A DNA stretch of 64,000 nt. Origin: Mycolicibacterium sp. S2-37. GTDB lineage: Bacteria > Actinomycetota > Actinomycetes > Mycobacteriales > Mycobacteriaceae. Location: the NCBI RefSeq assembly GCF_017352375.1, contig NZ_JAFEVR010000007.1, positions 1 through 64,000 on the forward strand, given 5' to 3'. Of the stretch, positions 1 through 8,712 are shown one piece after another. Made by a program: the position numbers and the translations under genes. The notes beneath the pieces are model-generated. The model was not told the DNA's origin and ran no database searches. It worked only from the letters and a program-made list of their open reading frames with translations. Positions within the stretch are counted from its first letter, which is position 1. Each line of letters begins with the position of its first letter.

Positions 1-175
1 TATCGACCTCCGTCGAACGCGGGATCTCACAGAACACCTGCCCGGTGACCGGCGTCGGATTCTCGAAATACTCCCCCCCGGCCGGCGGAACCCATTCTCC
101 CCCGATGAAATTGCCGTACCGGGACTCAAAGCTCATCAGTGCGTCGGCGGCACCGGGACGCGCAAAAACAGTCAT
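1..175 (-). CDS. aldehyde dehydrogenase, N-terminal fragment (runs off left edge)
   Basis: Only the first 58 codons are inside the window. The visible N-terminus contains the stretch [14 protein letters not shown] followed by ENPTPVTGQ and CEIPRST, the typical opening of NAD-dependent aldehyde dehydrogenases of the ExaC/AldA acetaldehyde dehydrogenase type. The catalytic Cys and Glu lie outside the window. The ATG (173-175) overlaps the TGA of the upstream permease gene as ATGA, so the two are very probably one translationally coupled operon. By family knowledge it would oxidise an aldehyde to an acid with NAD(P). Inference: it removes the aldehyde made from a substrate imported by the neighbouring permease. 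Confidence 0.85.
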   Translation of the reverse strand, partial: MTVFARPGAADALMSFESRYGNFIGGEWVPPAGGEYFENPTPVTGQVFCEIPRSTEVD

Positions 176-1677
176 GAATTCCTCTCCTTTCCACGCATAC
201 GGTCAGCGACCTCGATCGCGTCATTCTCGGGAGCGTCGGAATTCCCGAACGGGCGCGCCGACACCATGTACACGGCACCGACGGCGACGACCACCGAGAT
301 ACCGATGAGCACGATCCACCGATCGAAGAAGCCGAGACTCTCATCACCCGGTAGCGCCAGCAGGACCATGGCGGCGACCCCGTAGCACAGCGCCAGGACG
401 TTGACGGGGGTCCCCCATCTGCCCAGTGACCAGACTCCAGCCGGTCGCCACCCTTTCATTCGCTGGCGCAGCGCGGCGATCACCACCATCTGGAAGCACA
501 CATAGATCCCGAGAACGGCGAACGCGGTAACCGCTGTGACGCTGTTCGGCTGGAAGTAGAGGTACACGGAAATCAGCATCGGGGCGATGCAGGCGACGAC
601 CATGGCGTTGCGGGGCACCGCTCCACTGCCGCCGATCTCCTCGTGCAGAGTCGATAGCCAACGGCTGCCGGGCAACATCTTGTCGCGGGCGAAGCTGAAG
701 ATCAGTCGGCTCAGTGCGGCCTGTTGGGACAACGCGGCCGAGAGGAACACCGTGGCCGCGACCACCAACAGCAGCGTCATGCCCACCTCGCCCGCACTGT
801 CCCGGATGATGTCGGGAATCGGGTCGGCCACCTCGCCGTCGACGATCGCCTGCAGGTTGGGCGCCGCCAACACGAAGCCTGCGTAAGCGATCATGGCGGC
901 GGCCAAGCCGACGACGATCGTCAGGATCATCGCGTGGGGGATCTTGCGTTCCGGGTTCTCCACCTCCTCGGCGACATCGCCACACGCTTCGAAGCCGTAG
1001 AACTGCCACAGGCCGACCAGAGCTGCCATGAAGAACGCCCAGATGTAGGGGCTGTCGCCGGCGGTCCCGAGCGAGTCGAACAGTACGCCGAACGGTTGCT
1101 TTCGTTTGAACAACAACAGGAACAGCCCAAGTGCGACAACGCCGATCAGTTCACAGTAGAAGCCGATTCGTGCTACCCGCGCCAGTGTTTTCGTTCCCGT
1201 GCTGTTCAACAGGAAGGACACGACCAGCAGGCCGAGCGCGATGGCCAGCCACGTTTCGCTGTTCGTGGGTATGTGGAAGAGCCTCGCCAGATACGGCACG
1301 GAGAACTGCACGAGCGAGGTCGTCGTCACGACCAGCGCCGCCATGTAGATCCAGGCGGCCATCCACGCGTATTTCCGTCCCCACAATCGGCGGGTCCACG
1401 GATAGATCCCGCCGGTGATCGGGTACTGGGAGACCACCTCCCCGAACACCAGCGCCACGAGCAGCTGACCCGCCGCGACGATGGGGAACCACCAGATCGA
1501 CGGCGGCCCGGCTATCGCGAGGCCGACGGCGAAGATCGACAGCACTCCCGCGCCCGGCGACAGGTACGTGAAGCCGAGCGAGAAGTTGGAGACGAGTCCG
1601 ATCGAACGCTTGAAGCGCTGCGGCGACGCCTCTCCGCTGTCTTCGACGGATCCTGGCTGTGCTGCTGCCTCTGTCAT
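172..1677 (-). CDS. APC-superfamily amino acid/amine permease
   Basis: A 501-residue polytopic membrane protein with about 12 hydrophobic segments. The first helix region ([18 protein letters not shown]) and the [12 protein letters not shown] segment are characteristic of the APC superfamily of amino acid, GABA and choline-type permeases, and [19 protein letters not shown] is the usual loop motif near helix 8. The frame is open further upstream, but the ATG at 1675-1677 is chosen because AAGGGG precedes it at good spacing and conservation starts after it. It is coupled by ATGA to the aldehyde dehydrogenase gene. It is transcribed from a promoter with TTGACA at 1851-1856, leaving a leader of about 145 nt. 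Substrate unknown; an amine or amino acid is most likely. Confidence 0.85.
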   Translation of the reverse strand: MTEAAAQPGSVEDSGEASPQRFKRSIGLVSNFSLGFTYLSPGAGVLSIFAVGLAIAGPPSIWWFPIVAAGQLLVALVFGEVVSQYPITGGIYPWTRRLWGRKYAWMAAWIYMAALVVTTTSLVQFSVPYLARLFHIPTNSETWLAIALGLLVVSFLLNSTGTKTLARVARIGFYCELIGVVALGLFLLLFKRKQPFGVLFDSLGTAGDSPYIWAFFMAALVGLWQFYGFEACGDVAEEVENPERKIPHAMILTIVVGLAAAMIAYAGFVLAAPNLQAIVDGEVADPIPDIIRDSAGEVGMTLLLVVAATVFLSAALSQQAALSRLIFSFARDKMLPGSRWLSTLHEEIGGSGAVPRNAMVVACIAPMLISVYLYFQPNSVTAVTAFAVLGIYVCFQMVVIAALRQRMKGWRPAGVWSLGRWGTPVNVLALCYGVAAMVLLALPGDESLGFFDRWIVLIGISVVVAVGAVYMVSARPFGNSDAPENDAIEVADRMRGKERNS

Positions 1678-1816
1678 GGGATCCCCTTTCAGGCAGGAGA
1701 AGTAATCCGTGATCGACGGTGCTGTCCAGTCGGTGTCGCGCAGTTCAGTGCCGCAGGCGTGCCCTGAAGCGGAGTGCGTGCGGCCTACCCGTTTTCTGTA
1801 CATTTGTTGAAAGTTG

Positions 1817-1856
1817 TGACTTGGGTCAAGTTAACCGCACCCTTGCCGGCTGTCAA
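1817..1856 (-). promoter_or_regulatory. sigma-A-type promoter with overlapping dyad operator (permease side)
   Basis: On the minus strand a perfect -35 hexamer TTGACA (1851-1856) is followed after exactly 17 nt by TAACTT (1828-1833). A dyad TGAC-N4-GTCA (1817-1828) overlaps the -10 and the expected start point. This arrangement is what a repressor-controlled promoter looks like. The same three elements recur at the same spacing for the divergent gene. Confidence 0.65.
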
Positions 1857-1966
1857 CGGCTGGCGGGAATTTCACCGACGCCGCAAGCGAAGTCGGTGCG
1901 CAGGCGCGGCTTCGAGCTCACTTCGCTCGATTCCCGAGCATCTGGCAAGCGCGCTGCGGCCACCTG

Positions 1967-2006
1967 TTGACACCGCGCCGGTGCACGGTTAGTTTGACCC
2001 AAGTCA
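1967..2006 (+). promoter_or_regulatory. sigma-A-type promoter with overlapping dyad operator (monooxygenase side)
   Basis: TTGACA (1967-1972), a 17-nt spacer and TAGTTT (1990-1995) form a good promoter. The dyad TGACCCAAGTCA (1995-2006) covers the end of the -10 and the likely start point. The predicted leader to the GTG at 2147 is about 145 nt, nearly the same as on the opposite side. Confidence 0.65.
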
Positions 2007-2146
2007 CATCTTTCAACATATGTACGAACTCGGGATCCGGTACCGAGTCCGCCCTCTTTGGGCGCCCGGGCCAGAACTGATGACCTCAATTCTTCGGCGG
2101 CGCAACGCCTCTGTTCACACATCTGTCGTCTCGAAAGGACACACCC

Positions 2147-3226
2147 GTGAAATTCGGCCTCTTCAACATCCCGTATTCGCGCGGTTACTCGGCCGGCCGC
2201 CGCACCCCCGCGCAGGTCATCGACTGGGACCTGACCATCACCAAGTGGGCGGACCAGAATGGTTGGGACGAAGTGTATTTCGCTGAGCACTACACACTGG
2301 GCGGCGAGCCCAGCCCGGCGCCCGACGTGATGATCGCCGCCGCGTCCCAGGTCACCACACGGATCAAACTGGGGGCCGCCGCCCATCTGCTGGCCTACCA
2401 CAATCCCATTTCGCTCGCTCATCGGATCATGTGGCTCGACCACATGACCGGGGGTCGGTACATCGCCGGGTTCGCGCCCGGCGCTTTTCCCAGCGACGCA
2501 CAGTTGTTCAACACGGGAAAGAAGAACCCGGAGATGATGACCGAGGCCATCGGCATCATCGAGGACATCTGGACGAAGAAGGGTCCATTCCGCATCGAAG
2601 GCCAGTTCTGGACCGTCGACATGCCTGCCTACGACGACGACATTCACGGACCGCACCTGACACCACTGCAGAAGCGGATCCCGGTGATCATGACCGGGAT
2701 GCAGGCCAAGTCCCCGACACTCGCCGTCGCGGGAGAGAACGGCTACTTCCCGATGAGCCAGCAGGTTCACTCCAGTGTGCTGCGTGAGCACTGGGCCACG
2801 TATGCCGCGGCGGCCGAGTCGACCGGGCACCGTCCGGACCGCGCTGACTGGCGCATCTGCCGGGACGTGCTCGTCGCCGATACCGACGAACAGGCGCGCG
2901 ACGCCTATCTCAACGGGTCGATGGGCGACTTGTGGGGAACCTACAACATTCCCACCTTCATCAAGCTCGGACTCGGCGAGTTGGTGACCGGTGGCACCAT
3001 CCCCCAGGAGGAGTTGAGCGCGGAATGGATGGTCGACGACTTCCACCTCGTCGGGTCGCCGCAGACGGTGGCGGCGAAGATCGAGGCCCTCTATGAGGAG
3101 GTCGGCGGCTTCGGCTCGTTGATCTCATTCGGCCACGAGTACGTCGACGACCCCGATGTCTACCGCAAGAGCTTCGAACTGGTCGGTGCAGAGGTGGCGC
3201 CGCTGGTCTCCCACCTGAAGCCGTGA
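2147..3226 (+). CDS. luciferase-like (LLM) flavin-dependent monooxygenase
   Basis: A 359-residue protein of the bacterial luciferase-like family: it opens with MKFGLFNIPY, has the YFAEHYTLGG segment near residue 45 and the TTRIKLGAA strand that follows in this fold. Length and sequence resemble the limonene monooxygenase/alkanal monooxygenase branch, which uses reduced flavin (FMNH2 from a partner reductase) and O2; a coenzyme F420 enzyme cannot be excluded by eye. GTG start is preceded by GAAAGGA (2132-2138). Divergent from the permease-aldehyde dehydrogenase operon through mirrored promoters, and 53 bp upstream of an SDR gene on the same strand. Inference: oxidises an imported amine or terpenoid-like compound; the true substrate is unknown. 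Confidence 0.85.
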   Translation: MKFGLFNIPYSRGYSAGRRTPAQVIDWDLTITKWADQNGWDEVYFAEHYTLGGEPSPAPDVMIAAASQVTTRIKLGAAAHLLAYHNPISLAHRIMWLDHMTGGRYIAGFAPGAFPSDAQLFNTGKKNPEMMTEAIGIIEDIWTKKGPFRIEGQFWTVDMPAYDDDIHGPHLTPLQKRIPVIMTGMQAKSPTLAVAGENGYFPMSQQVHSSVLREHWATYAAAAESTGHRPDRADWRICRDVLVADTDEQARDAYLNGSMGDLWGTYNIPTFIKLGLGELVTGGTIPQEELSAEWMVDDFHLVGSPQTVAAKIEALYEEVGGFGSLISFGHEYVDDPDVYRKSFELVGAEVAPLVSHLKP

Positions 3227-3279
3227 TCCGGTTCGAGCGCACACCCGCTAGAGCCCAGTAGCAGAACAGGAACCGATCC

Positions 3280-4053
3280 ATGATCTCTCCACCGAAACCG
3301 CTGGCAGGCAAGATCGCCTTCGTCTCCGGCGGCGCCCGTGGGATGGGCGCCTCACATGTCCGACGCCTGGCCGAAGGCGGCGCCACCGTACATTTCGGAG
3401 ACATCGAGGACGCCCTGGGCAAGGATCTCGAGGACGCCCTGCGGGCAAGTGGGCTGGACGTCTCGTTCCACCACCTCGACGTCACGGAGTCGGCCTCGTG
3501 GAACGAGGTGATGGGCAGGATCGCCACGGGTCACGGACGGCTTGACGTTCTGGTGAACAACGCGGGCATCATCGACATGGACAGGCTGGAGGATCAGACC
3601 GACGAGCACTGGCAGCGGGTGATCGAGGTGAATCAGACCGGGGTGTTCAAAGGCTCGAGGGCGGCGTTGCCTTTGCTCCGGAACAGCGCGGCCGCGTCCG
3701 TCGTCAACATCTCGTCGATCTTCGGGCTGGTCGGGGCCGACGGGTACTTCGCGTACATCGCGTCCAAGGGTGCGATCACCACGATGACCAAGTCGATGGC
3801 GGTGTCGTACGGTCCTGAAGGGATCCGCTGCAACAGCGTGCACCCCGGCTATATCCAGACACCCATGCTCGACGAGGAACTCGAGGGCCTCGGCGAGGGT
3901 GCGAGCGAAGCGATCCACCAACAGATTCCCCTGCGGCGCTTCTCCCGCGCGGAGGAGGTCTCCGAGGTCGTAGCCTTCCTGGCATCGGACGCGGCTTCCT
4001 ACGTCACCGGCGCCGAGCTCCTCGTTGACGGCGGTCTCCTCGCGGGCCGCTGA
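3280..4053 (+). CDS. short-chain dehydrogenase/reductase
   Basis: Classical SDR of 257 residues. The nucleotide-binding motif GGARGMG is near residue 17, NNAG near residue 90, the catalytic Ser in SSIFG near residue 145 and YIASK supplies the catalytic Tyr and Lys. The C-terminal FLASDAASYVTGAELLVDGG is standard for the family. It resembles the 3-alpha/20-beta-hydroxysteroid and glucose dehydrogenase-like group, so an NAD(P)-linked alcohol/ketone step is expected. It follows the LLM monooxygenase gene closely and probably shares its transcript. Substrate unknown. Confidence 0.87.
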   Translation: MISPPKPLAGKIAFVSGGARGMGASHVRRLAEGGATVHFGDIEDALGKDLEDALRASGLDVSFHHLDVTESASWNEVMGRIATGHGRLDVLVNNAGIIDMDRLEDQTDEHWQRVIEVNQTGVFKGSRAALPLLRNSAAASVVNISSIFGLVGADGYFAYIASKGAITTMTKSMAVSYGPEGIRCNSVHPGYIQTPMLDEELEGLGEGASEAIHQQIPLRRFSRAEEVSEVVAFLASDAASYVTGAELLVDGGLLAGR

Positions 4054-4085
4054 ACCAGCCCAGGTCGGCCTCGCTGTCGCCCAGG

Positions 4086-4132
4086 TCTGCACCAGGGTCG
4101 CCGCCCACGCGGGCGCACGGCCCTGGTGCAGA
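4086..4132. other. long perfect stem-loop between SDR and LysR genes
   Basis: A 12-bp perfect inverted repeat (TCTGCACCAGGG at 4086-4097, its complement at 4121-4132) encloses 23 nt that can itself form a GC-rich inner hairpin (CGCCC/GGGCG). There is no T-run after it, so it is not a textbook intrinsic terminator. It ends just upstream of the LysR gene, so termination of the SDR transcript or an attenuator/operator for the regulator are both possible. Confidence 0.5.
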
Positions 4133-4145
4133 ATTCGTGGCAGAC

Positions 4146-5066
4146 ATGATGAGCCTCACCCTGCGTCAGCTGCGCTACTTCGCCGTGCTCGGCGAAGAGC
4201 TCAACTACCGCCGCGCCGCCGAGCGGCTGTTCATCACCCAGCCCGCTCTGTCGACGGCGATCAAGCAGCTCGAACACGCCTTCGGGGTCCAGCTGTTCAC
4301 CCGCAGCACCCGCGAGGTGGTGCTGACCGATCTCGGGGCGGCGTGGCTGCCGCAGGTGCAGCAGGCCATCGCCGGTGTCGACGCCGTCGTCGACAACCTC
4401 GTGATGCTGTCGGGCACCCGGCAGGGCGTGCTGCGGGTCGGATACCTCATCGGCACGGGCGCCGACCTGTTGTTCCGGGTGGTGCGCCATTTCGAGGCGG
4501 CATATCCCGACGTCACGGTCGAGCCGATCGAATTCGACTTTGCCGATCCGACGGCGGGCCTGGCCGGCGGCGCCACCGAGGTGGCCATCATCCGGCCGCC
4601 GGTCGATCTTCCCGAGCACCGCACGCTGATCCTGGACTCGGAGTCATGGGTGGCATGCCTGCCGCGCGACCACCGGCTGGCCGGGCGCACCGAGGTGGCG
4701 ATCACCGAACTGCTCGACGACCCCATCGTCTGCGCCCCGTTGACCGCGGGCACCTGGCGCGACTACTGGCTCGCGATGGACGTGCGCGGCAACCGTCCGC
4801 CGGCCATCGCGGCCGTGGCGGCCACCTACGAAGCCGAGACGACGGCGATCGCACGCGGGCTGGGCATCAGCTTCACGACGTCGTCGGTGGCCCGCTTCTA
4901 CGACCGGCCGGGCATCGTTTACGTACCGATAACAGATCGGCCGCCGAGTCACACCGCCCTGGCATGGCACCCGGCGCGGCTCTCGCCGCAGGCGGATGCG
5001 CTGGTCAGGCACGTGCAGTCGCAGTGGAGCTTCGGTGACACCGGCGGCATTGATAAACCGCGGTGA
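4146..5066 (+). CDS. LysR-family transcriptional regulator
   Basis: About 306 residues. The N-terminal winged helix-turn-helix is typical: LTLRQLRYF, then AAERLFITQPALSTAIKQLE as recognition helix and FTRSTREVVLT wing. A LysR substrate-binding domain follows (about residues 90-295). The ATG at 4146 (or the next at 4149) is preferred over an in-frame GTG at 4137; none has a clear ribosome binding site. It sits between the monooxygenase/SDR pair and the permease/transaminase pair, transcribed with both, and a dyad directly after its stop codon could be its operator. Likely role: local activator of the amine locus, by position only. Confidence 0.88.
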   Translation: MMSLTLRQLRYFAVLGEELNYRRAAERLFITQPALSTAIKQLEHAFGVQLFTRSTREVVLTDLGAAWLPQVQQAIAGVDAVVDNLVMLSGTRQGVLRVGYLIGTGADLLFRVVRHFEAAYPDVTVEPIEFDFADPTAGLAGGATEVAIIRPPVDLPEHRTLILDSESWVACLPRDHRLAGRTEVAITELLDDPIVCAPLTAGTWRDYWLAMDVRGNRPPAIAAVAATYEAETTAIARGLGISFTTSSVARFYDRPGIVYVPITDRPPSHTALAWHPARLSPQADALVRHVQSQWSFGDTGGIDKPR

Positions 5067-5077
5067 TCAATAGATCA
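5064..5077. promoter_or_regulatory. dyad TGATC-AATA-GATCA, candidate LysR operator
   Basis: Perfect 5-bp arms around AATA, starting on the LysR stop codon and 81 bp upstream of the permease ATG. Size and position fit a LysR-type site for the permease-transaminase transcript, but only one copy is seen. Confidence 0.35.
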
Positions 5078-5157
5078 AAACATCGAACTTCCGGTGTACG
5101 GCCGGTGGGGCTTGTCTGTCTACAGGTGTTTACCCGATGCCTTGACCTGGAGAGACC

Positions 5158-6672
5158 ATGACCGACGCCATCACCTCACCACCCTCCCCCACTCATTCGT
5201 CCACCTCGTCGCCGCTGGGCGCCGAGGACGCGAAACTCGCCGAACTCGGCTACACCCAGAAGCTGGACCGCTCGGTCGGCAAGCTCGCGTCCTTCGCGAT
5301 CGGCTTCGCCACCATCAGCGCCACCACCGCCGTGTTCACCGGCTTCGGCGCGGGCTACTTCACCGCGGGCGCACCGTTCGTGTGGACCCTGCTGCTGGCC
5401 GGCGCGGTGTTCGCGCTGTGGGCGTTCATCGCCGCCGACCTGACCGCCAAGCTGCCGCTGGCGGGATACAGCTATCAGTGGATCAGCCGCATCAACGGGC
5501 CCGACCTCGCCTGGTTCACCGGGTTCATCGCCTTGATGGGCTGGGTGTGCGGGATGACCGGCGTCGGGTTCATCCTGTCCGGCTACCTCGGCGGCCTGCT
5601 GGGCTGGAGCCTCACCCAGAGCACGCAGATCCTGCTCGCCATCGCGGTGGTCTTCGTGTGTGTGCTCATCAACATCTACGGCGTCCGCTTCGCCACGATG
5701 GTCAACAACATCGGTGTGAGCCTGGAGTTGGTGATCACCGTCGGCGCCACCGCGCTCATCGCGATCATCGCCTTCTCCGCGCCGGAGAACCATCAGCCGA
5801 TCTCGGTGCTGTTCACCGGCGGCGAGTCCGGCGACAAGGACTCCTACCTGCTGGCGTGGCTGGCAGCCGCGCTCGGCCCGTTCTTCGGCCTCATCGGCGT
5901 GGAGTCCGGCGCCGACGTCGCAGAGGAGACCAAGGACGCCCGCCGGGTGGTGCCGAAGACGATGTTCTACGCGCTGGTCACCTCGATCGTCATCGAACTG
6001 CTGATGTACGTCGTGTACGTGCTGGCGATCAAAGACGTTGCGGCCGTTGAAGCCAACGCCGCCGCACCGATCGAGGAGATCATCACCCAACAGGCCGGTC
6101 CGGTCGTCACCAAGATCATCGTCGCCATCGCGCTGACCAACATCCTGGCCTGCCTGCTGGCCAACATCCTCGTCGCCACCCGGCTCGCGTACTCGATGGC
6201 GCGGGACAACATGCTGCCGTTCTCGCAGGTGTGGCGACACGTCTCGCCGACCCGCAAGACGCCCACCTTCGCGGTGATCGGGCTGGGCTGCCTGTCGACG
6301 GTGCTGCTGCTGTCGGCGCTGGTCAACGAGAAGGCGTTCAACTACATCATCGGCATCGCGTCGCTGCTGTTCTTCTTCGTCTACATCCTGCAGACCATCG
6401 GTCTGCTGGTCGGCTACCGCAAGGGCACGATTCCCGCCGCGGAGCCCGGCACGTTCGACCTCGGCCGGTTCCGGTTGCCGCTCTACGTCACCGCGCTGGT
6501 CGTCTTCGTCGGCGTCGCCGTCGCCCTGCTGTTCCTGCCCCAGTTCACCAACAACAAGTGGGTGTTCCTCGGCATCGTCGTGATCGCCGCCATCTGGTGG
6601 GCCACCGGCCTGAAGTCGCGGCTGGGCCGCGGCGACGCCGGCGCTGATTACGCCAAGACCCACCAACTCTGA
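5158..6672 (+). CDS. APC-superfamily permease linked to amine transaminase
   Basis: 504 residues with about 12 membrane segments and APC-family landmarks: KLASFAIGFATISATTAVF in the first helix region, LPLAGYSYQW after helix 2 and GVESGADVAEETKDARRVVP in the cytoplasmic loop. The hydrophilic first 35 residues are probably cytoplasmic. GGAGAG precedes the ATG. It ends 33 bp before the transaminase start, so the two are likely co-transcribed. It is a different paralogue from the permease at 172-1677. Family knowledge gives amino acid, amine or polyamine import; being next to an amine transaminase suggests it brings in that enzyme's amine substrate. Confidence 0.85.
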   Translation: MTDAITSPPSPTHSSTSSPLGAEDAKLAELGYTQKLDRSVGKLASFAIGFATISATTAVFTGFGAGYFTAGAPFVWTLLLAGAVFALWAFIAADLTAKLPLAGYSYQWISRINGPDLAWFTGFIALMGWVCGMTGVGFILSGYLGGLLGWSLTQSTQILLAIAVVFVCVLINIYGVRFATMVNNIGVSLELVITVGATALIAIIAFSAPENHQPISVLFTGGESGDKDSYLLAWLAAALGPFFGLIGVESGADVAEETKDARRVVPKTMFYALVTSIVIELLMYVVYVLAIKDVAAVEANAAAPIEEIITQQAGPVVTKIIVAIALTNILACLLANILVATRLAYSMARDNMLPFSQVWRHVSPTRKTPTFAVIGLGCLSTVLLLSALVNEKAFNYIIGIASLLFFFVYILQTIGLLVGYRKGTIPAAEPGTFDLGRFRLPLYVTALVVFVGVAVALLFLPQFTNNKWVFLGIVVIAAIWWATGLKSRLGRGDAGADYAKTHQL

Positions 6673-6705
6673 CCAACCCCGTTGACTGAAGGGACACCAC
6701 CACTC

Positions 6706-7722
6706 ATGAGCGTTGACATCGGAACATCCAATCTCGTCGCCGTCGAACCCGCGGGCGCCATCCGCGAGGACACCCCGCCCGGCTCGGTCATCCAGTACAG
6801 CGACTACGAACTCGACACCTCGAGCCCGTATGCCGGGGGCGTGGCCTGGATCGAGGGTGAGTACATGCCGGCCGAAGAAGCCAAGATCTCCATCTTCGAC
6901 ACCGGCTTCGGGCACAGCGATCTCACCTACACGGTCGCCCATGTGTGGCACGGCAACATCTTCCGACTCGGCGACCACCTCGACCGGCTGCTCGACGGGT
7001 CGGCGAAGCTGCGGCTCGACCCGGGGATGTCCAAGGACGAGCTGGCCGAGATCACCAAGAGATGTGTGAGCCTGTCGCAGCTGCGCGAGTCGTTCGTGAA
7101 CCTGACGGTCACGCGGGGATACGGAAAGCGCAAGGGTGAGAAGGACCTGTCCAAGCTGACCCATCAGGTCTACATCTACGCGATCCCCTATCTGTGGGCG
7201 TTCCCGCCCGCCGAGCAGATCTTCGGCACCACCGCCATCGTTCCGCGCCACGTGCGGCGCGCCGGACGTAACACCGTCGATCCGACGATCAAGAACTATC
7301 AGTGGGGCGATCTGACCGCGGCCTCGTTCGAGGCCAAGGACCGCGGGGCCCGGACGGCGATTCTTCTGGACTCCGACAACTGCGTGGCCGAGGGTCCCGG
7401 TTTCAACGTCTGCATCGTCAAGGACGGCAAGCTCGCGTCGCCCTCCCGAAATGCCCTGCCGGGCATCACCCGCAAGACCGTCTTCGAACTGGCCGATCAG
7501 ATGGGCATCGAGGCCACCCTGCGCGATGTGACCAGCCATGAGCTCTACGACGCGGACGAGCTGATGGCGGTCACCACCGCAGGCGGCGTCACCCCGATCA
7601 ACTCGCTCGACGGGGAGCCGATCGGCGAGGGCGAGCCCGGACCCATGACCGTCGCCATCCGGGATCGGTTCTGGGCGTTGATGGACGAGCCCGGTCCGCT
7701 GATCGAGGCGATCGACTACTGA
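6706..7722 (+). CDS. (R)-selective amine:pyruvate transaminase-like, fold-type IV PLP enzyme
   Basis: 338 residues of the class IV aminotransferase (branched-chain/D-amino acid) family. From memory the sequence is nearly collinear with the Mycobacterium vanbaalenii (R)-amine transaminase and related to Arthrobacter ATA-117: shared stretches include GTSNLVAVEP, SIFDTGFGHSDLTYTV, VDPTIKNYQWGDLTAA (with the PLP-binding Lys) and CVAEGPGFN. These enzymes move an amino group from (R)-amines to pyruvate, giving a ketone and alanine. The ATG at 6706 is chosen over an upstream TTG because GAAGGGA precedes it. It follows an APC permease by 33 bp. Natural substrate is unknown for this group. Confidence 0.9.
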   Translation: MSVDIGTSNLVAVEPAGAIREDTPPGSVIQYSDYELDTSSPYAGGVAWIEGEYMPAEEAKISIFDTGFGHSDLTYTVAHVWHGNIFRLGDHLDRLLDGSAKLRLDPGMSKDELAEITKRCVSLSQLRESFVNLTVTRGYGKRKGEKDLSKLTHQVYIYAIPYLWAFPPAEQIFGTTAIVPRHVRRAGRNTVDPTIKNYQWGDLTAASFEAKDRGARTAILLDSDNCVAEGPGFNVCIVKDGKLASPSRNALPGITRKTVFELADQMGIEATLRDVTSHELYDADELMAVTTAGGVTPINSLDGEPIGEGEPGPMTVAIRDRFWALMDEPGPLIEAIDY

Positions 7723-7752
7723 CCCGCCGGCCGCAGCCTCCGCCACCGTGAC

Positions 7753-8667
7753 CTAGCCCGTCGACGACGCGCGCAGGGCCGCCAGCGCAGCGGCGACCCC
7801 GTCGACCAGCTCCGCCGGCGGCAGGTCCACCTGCGACAACCAGGGAATGTCCACAGCGGGTTCCAGCGGACCGAGGATGCCGCCGGCGATGGCGGCGACG
7901 GTGTCGGTGTCACCGCCGAACAGGACTGCATGCCGCAGGGCATCGGCCACGCCGAGCCGGGCGTCGTCGGCGTACCGGACGACGGCCACCACCGCAGCGA
8001 TCGTCTGCGCCGCATCCAGTGGGACGCCGCGCGGGTGCGGCGCCCAGCGGTCCTCGGCCGCAGCGCGCGCCGTCGTCAGCACATCGCCGAATGCGGTGTG
8101 GCACCAGTCGAGTTCGCGGCGCGCGGCGGCCAGGGCGGAGCGCTCGTCGACGGTCGCCGACGCCATCGCGGACGCGACGCAGGCGGCTGCGACGGCGGCC
8201 GGTGCGCCGTGGGTGGTCTTGGACAGCCCCACGGTGATCGCGCGGCGGCGGTCGTCGTCGGCAATCGCCCAGCCGATCGGCAACGCGCGCATCGCCGCAC
8301 CATTGGTGTCCCCGGATTCGGCGTTCAGGGCGCCGGTGGCACGGAAGCGGTCGACCGCCGACTGGGTGCTCGGCCCGATGCCGCGGATGTCGGGAACGGC
8401 GTCGGCCAGCATCGTCAGGAACCGGTGCTCGTCGACGACGGCGCCGTGATCGGCGAGGTACGTGGCGACCAGGAGGGTGAGCGCCGTGTCGTCGGACGTG
8501 GCGCCCGCCGGCCAGTCGCGGCGGCGCGGGAGCTCGTCGATGCGCATACGGTCGATCCTCTTGGCAGGCGAGCCCTCCCACGGCACCCCTGCCGCGTCGC
8601 CAGCTGCATACGCCAGCAGACCTGCTCTGATACGCCGCTCGATCTCGCGCATGCGACCATTGGACAC
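7753..8667 (-). CDS. ADP-ribosylglycohydrolase-family protein (DraG/ARH-like)
   Basis: 304 residues. Metal-binding motifs of the ADP-ribosylglycohydrolase fold are visible: GDAAGVPWEG near the N-terminus, GATSDDTAL near residue 55 and GGDTDTVAAIAGG near residue 250, giving the paired acidic residues that hold two Mg2+ ions. Such enzymes remove ADP-ribose from proteins or from small molecules. The start is uncertain: GTG at 8667 or ATG at 8652, neither with a clear ribosome binding site. It is convergent with the transaminase gene (30 bp apart) and has no obvious functional partner here. Confidence 0.85.
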   Translation of the reverse strand: MSNGRMREIERRIRAGLLAYAAGDAAGVPWEGSPAKRIDRMRIDELPRRRDWPAGATSDDTALTLLVATYLADHGAVVDEHRFLTMLADAVPDIRGIGPSTQSAVDRFRATGALNAESGDTNGAAMRALPIGWAIADDDRRRAITVGLSKTTHGAPAAVAAACVASAMASATVDERSALAAARRELDWCHTAFGDVLTTARAAAEDRWAPHPRGVPLDAAQTIAAVVAVVRYADDARLGVADALRHAVLFGGDTDTVAAIAGGILGPLEPAVDIPWLSQVDLPPAELVDGVAAALAALRASSTG

Positions 8668-8712
8668 CGCCCTGCCCGATTACGCCGCCGCGCGTCCGGG
8701 AAACCGGTAGTC

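Larger units (their letters stand above)
1798..2025. repeat. inverted duplication forming the divergent promoter region
   Basis: Positions 1798-1837 and 1986-2025 are 40-bp inverted arms matching at 36 of 40 positions. Weaker ungapped similarity continues inward and includes both TTGACA elements. The 148 bp between the arms contain nothing coding that I can support. The whole non-coding interval 1678-2146 therefore holds two mirror-image promoter/operator units and two leaders of about 145 nt; the leaders themselves are not obviously similar. Confidence 0.8.

Noticed and set aside
1853..3046. Minus-strand open frame crossing the divergent promoter region and the LLM gene
   Set aside because: It runs through the mirrored promoters and the antisense of a conserved enzyme; no domain is visible.
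5176..7746. 856-codon open frame on the minus strand opposite the permease and transaminase genes
   Set aside because: It mirrors two well-conserved genes, is full of Gly/Arg/Asp/Gln low-complexity sequence and has no recognisable domain. It is the usual GC-rich antisense frame.
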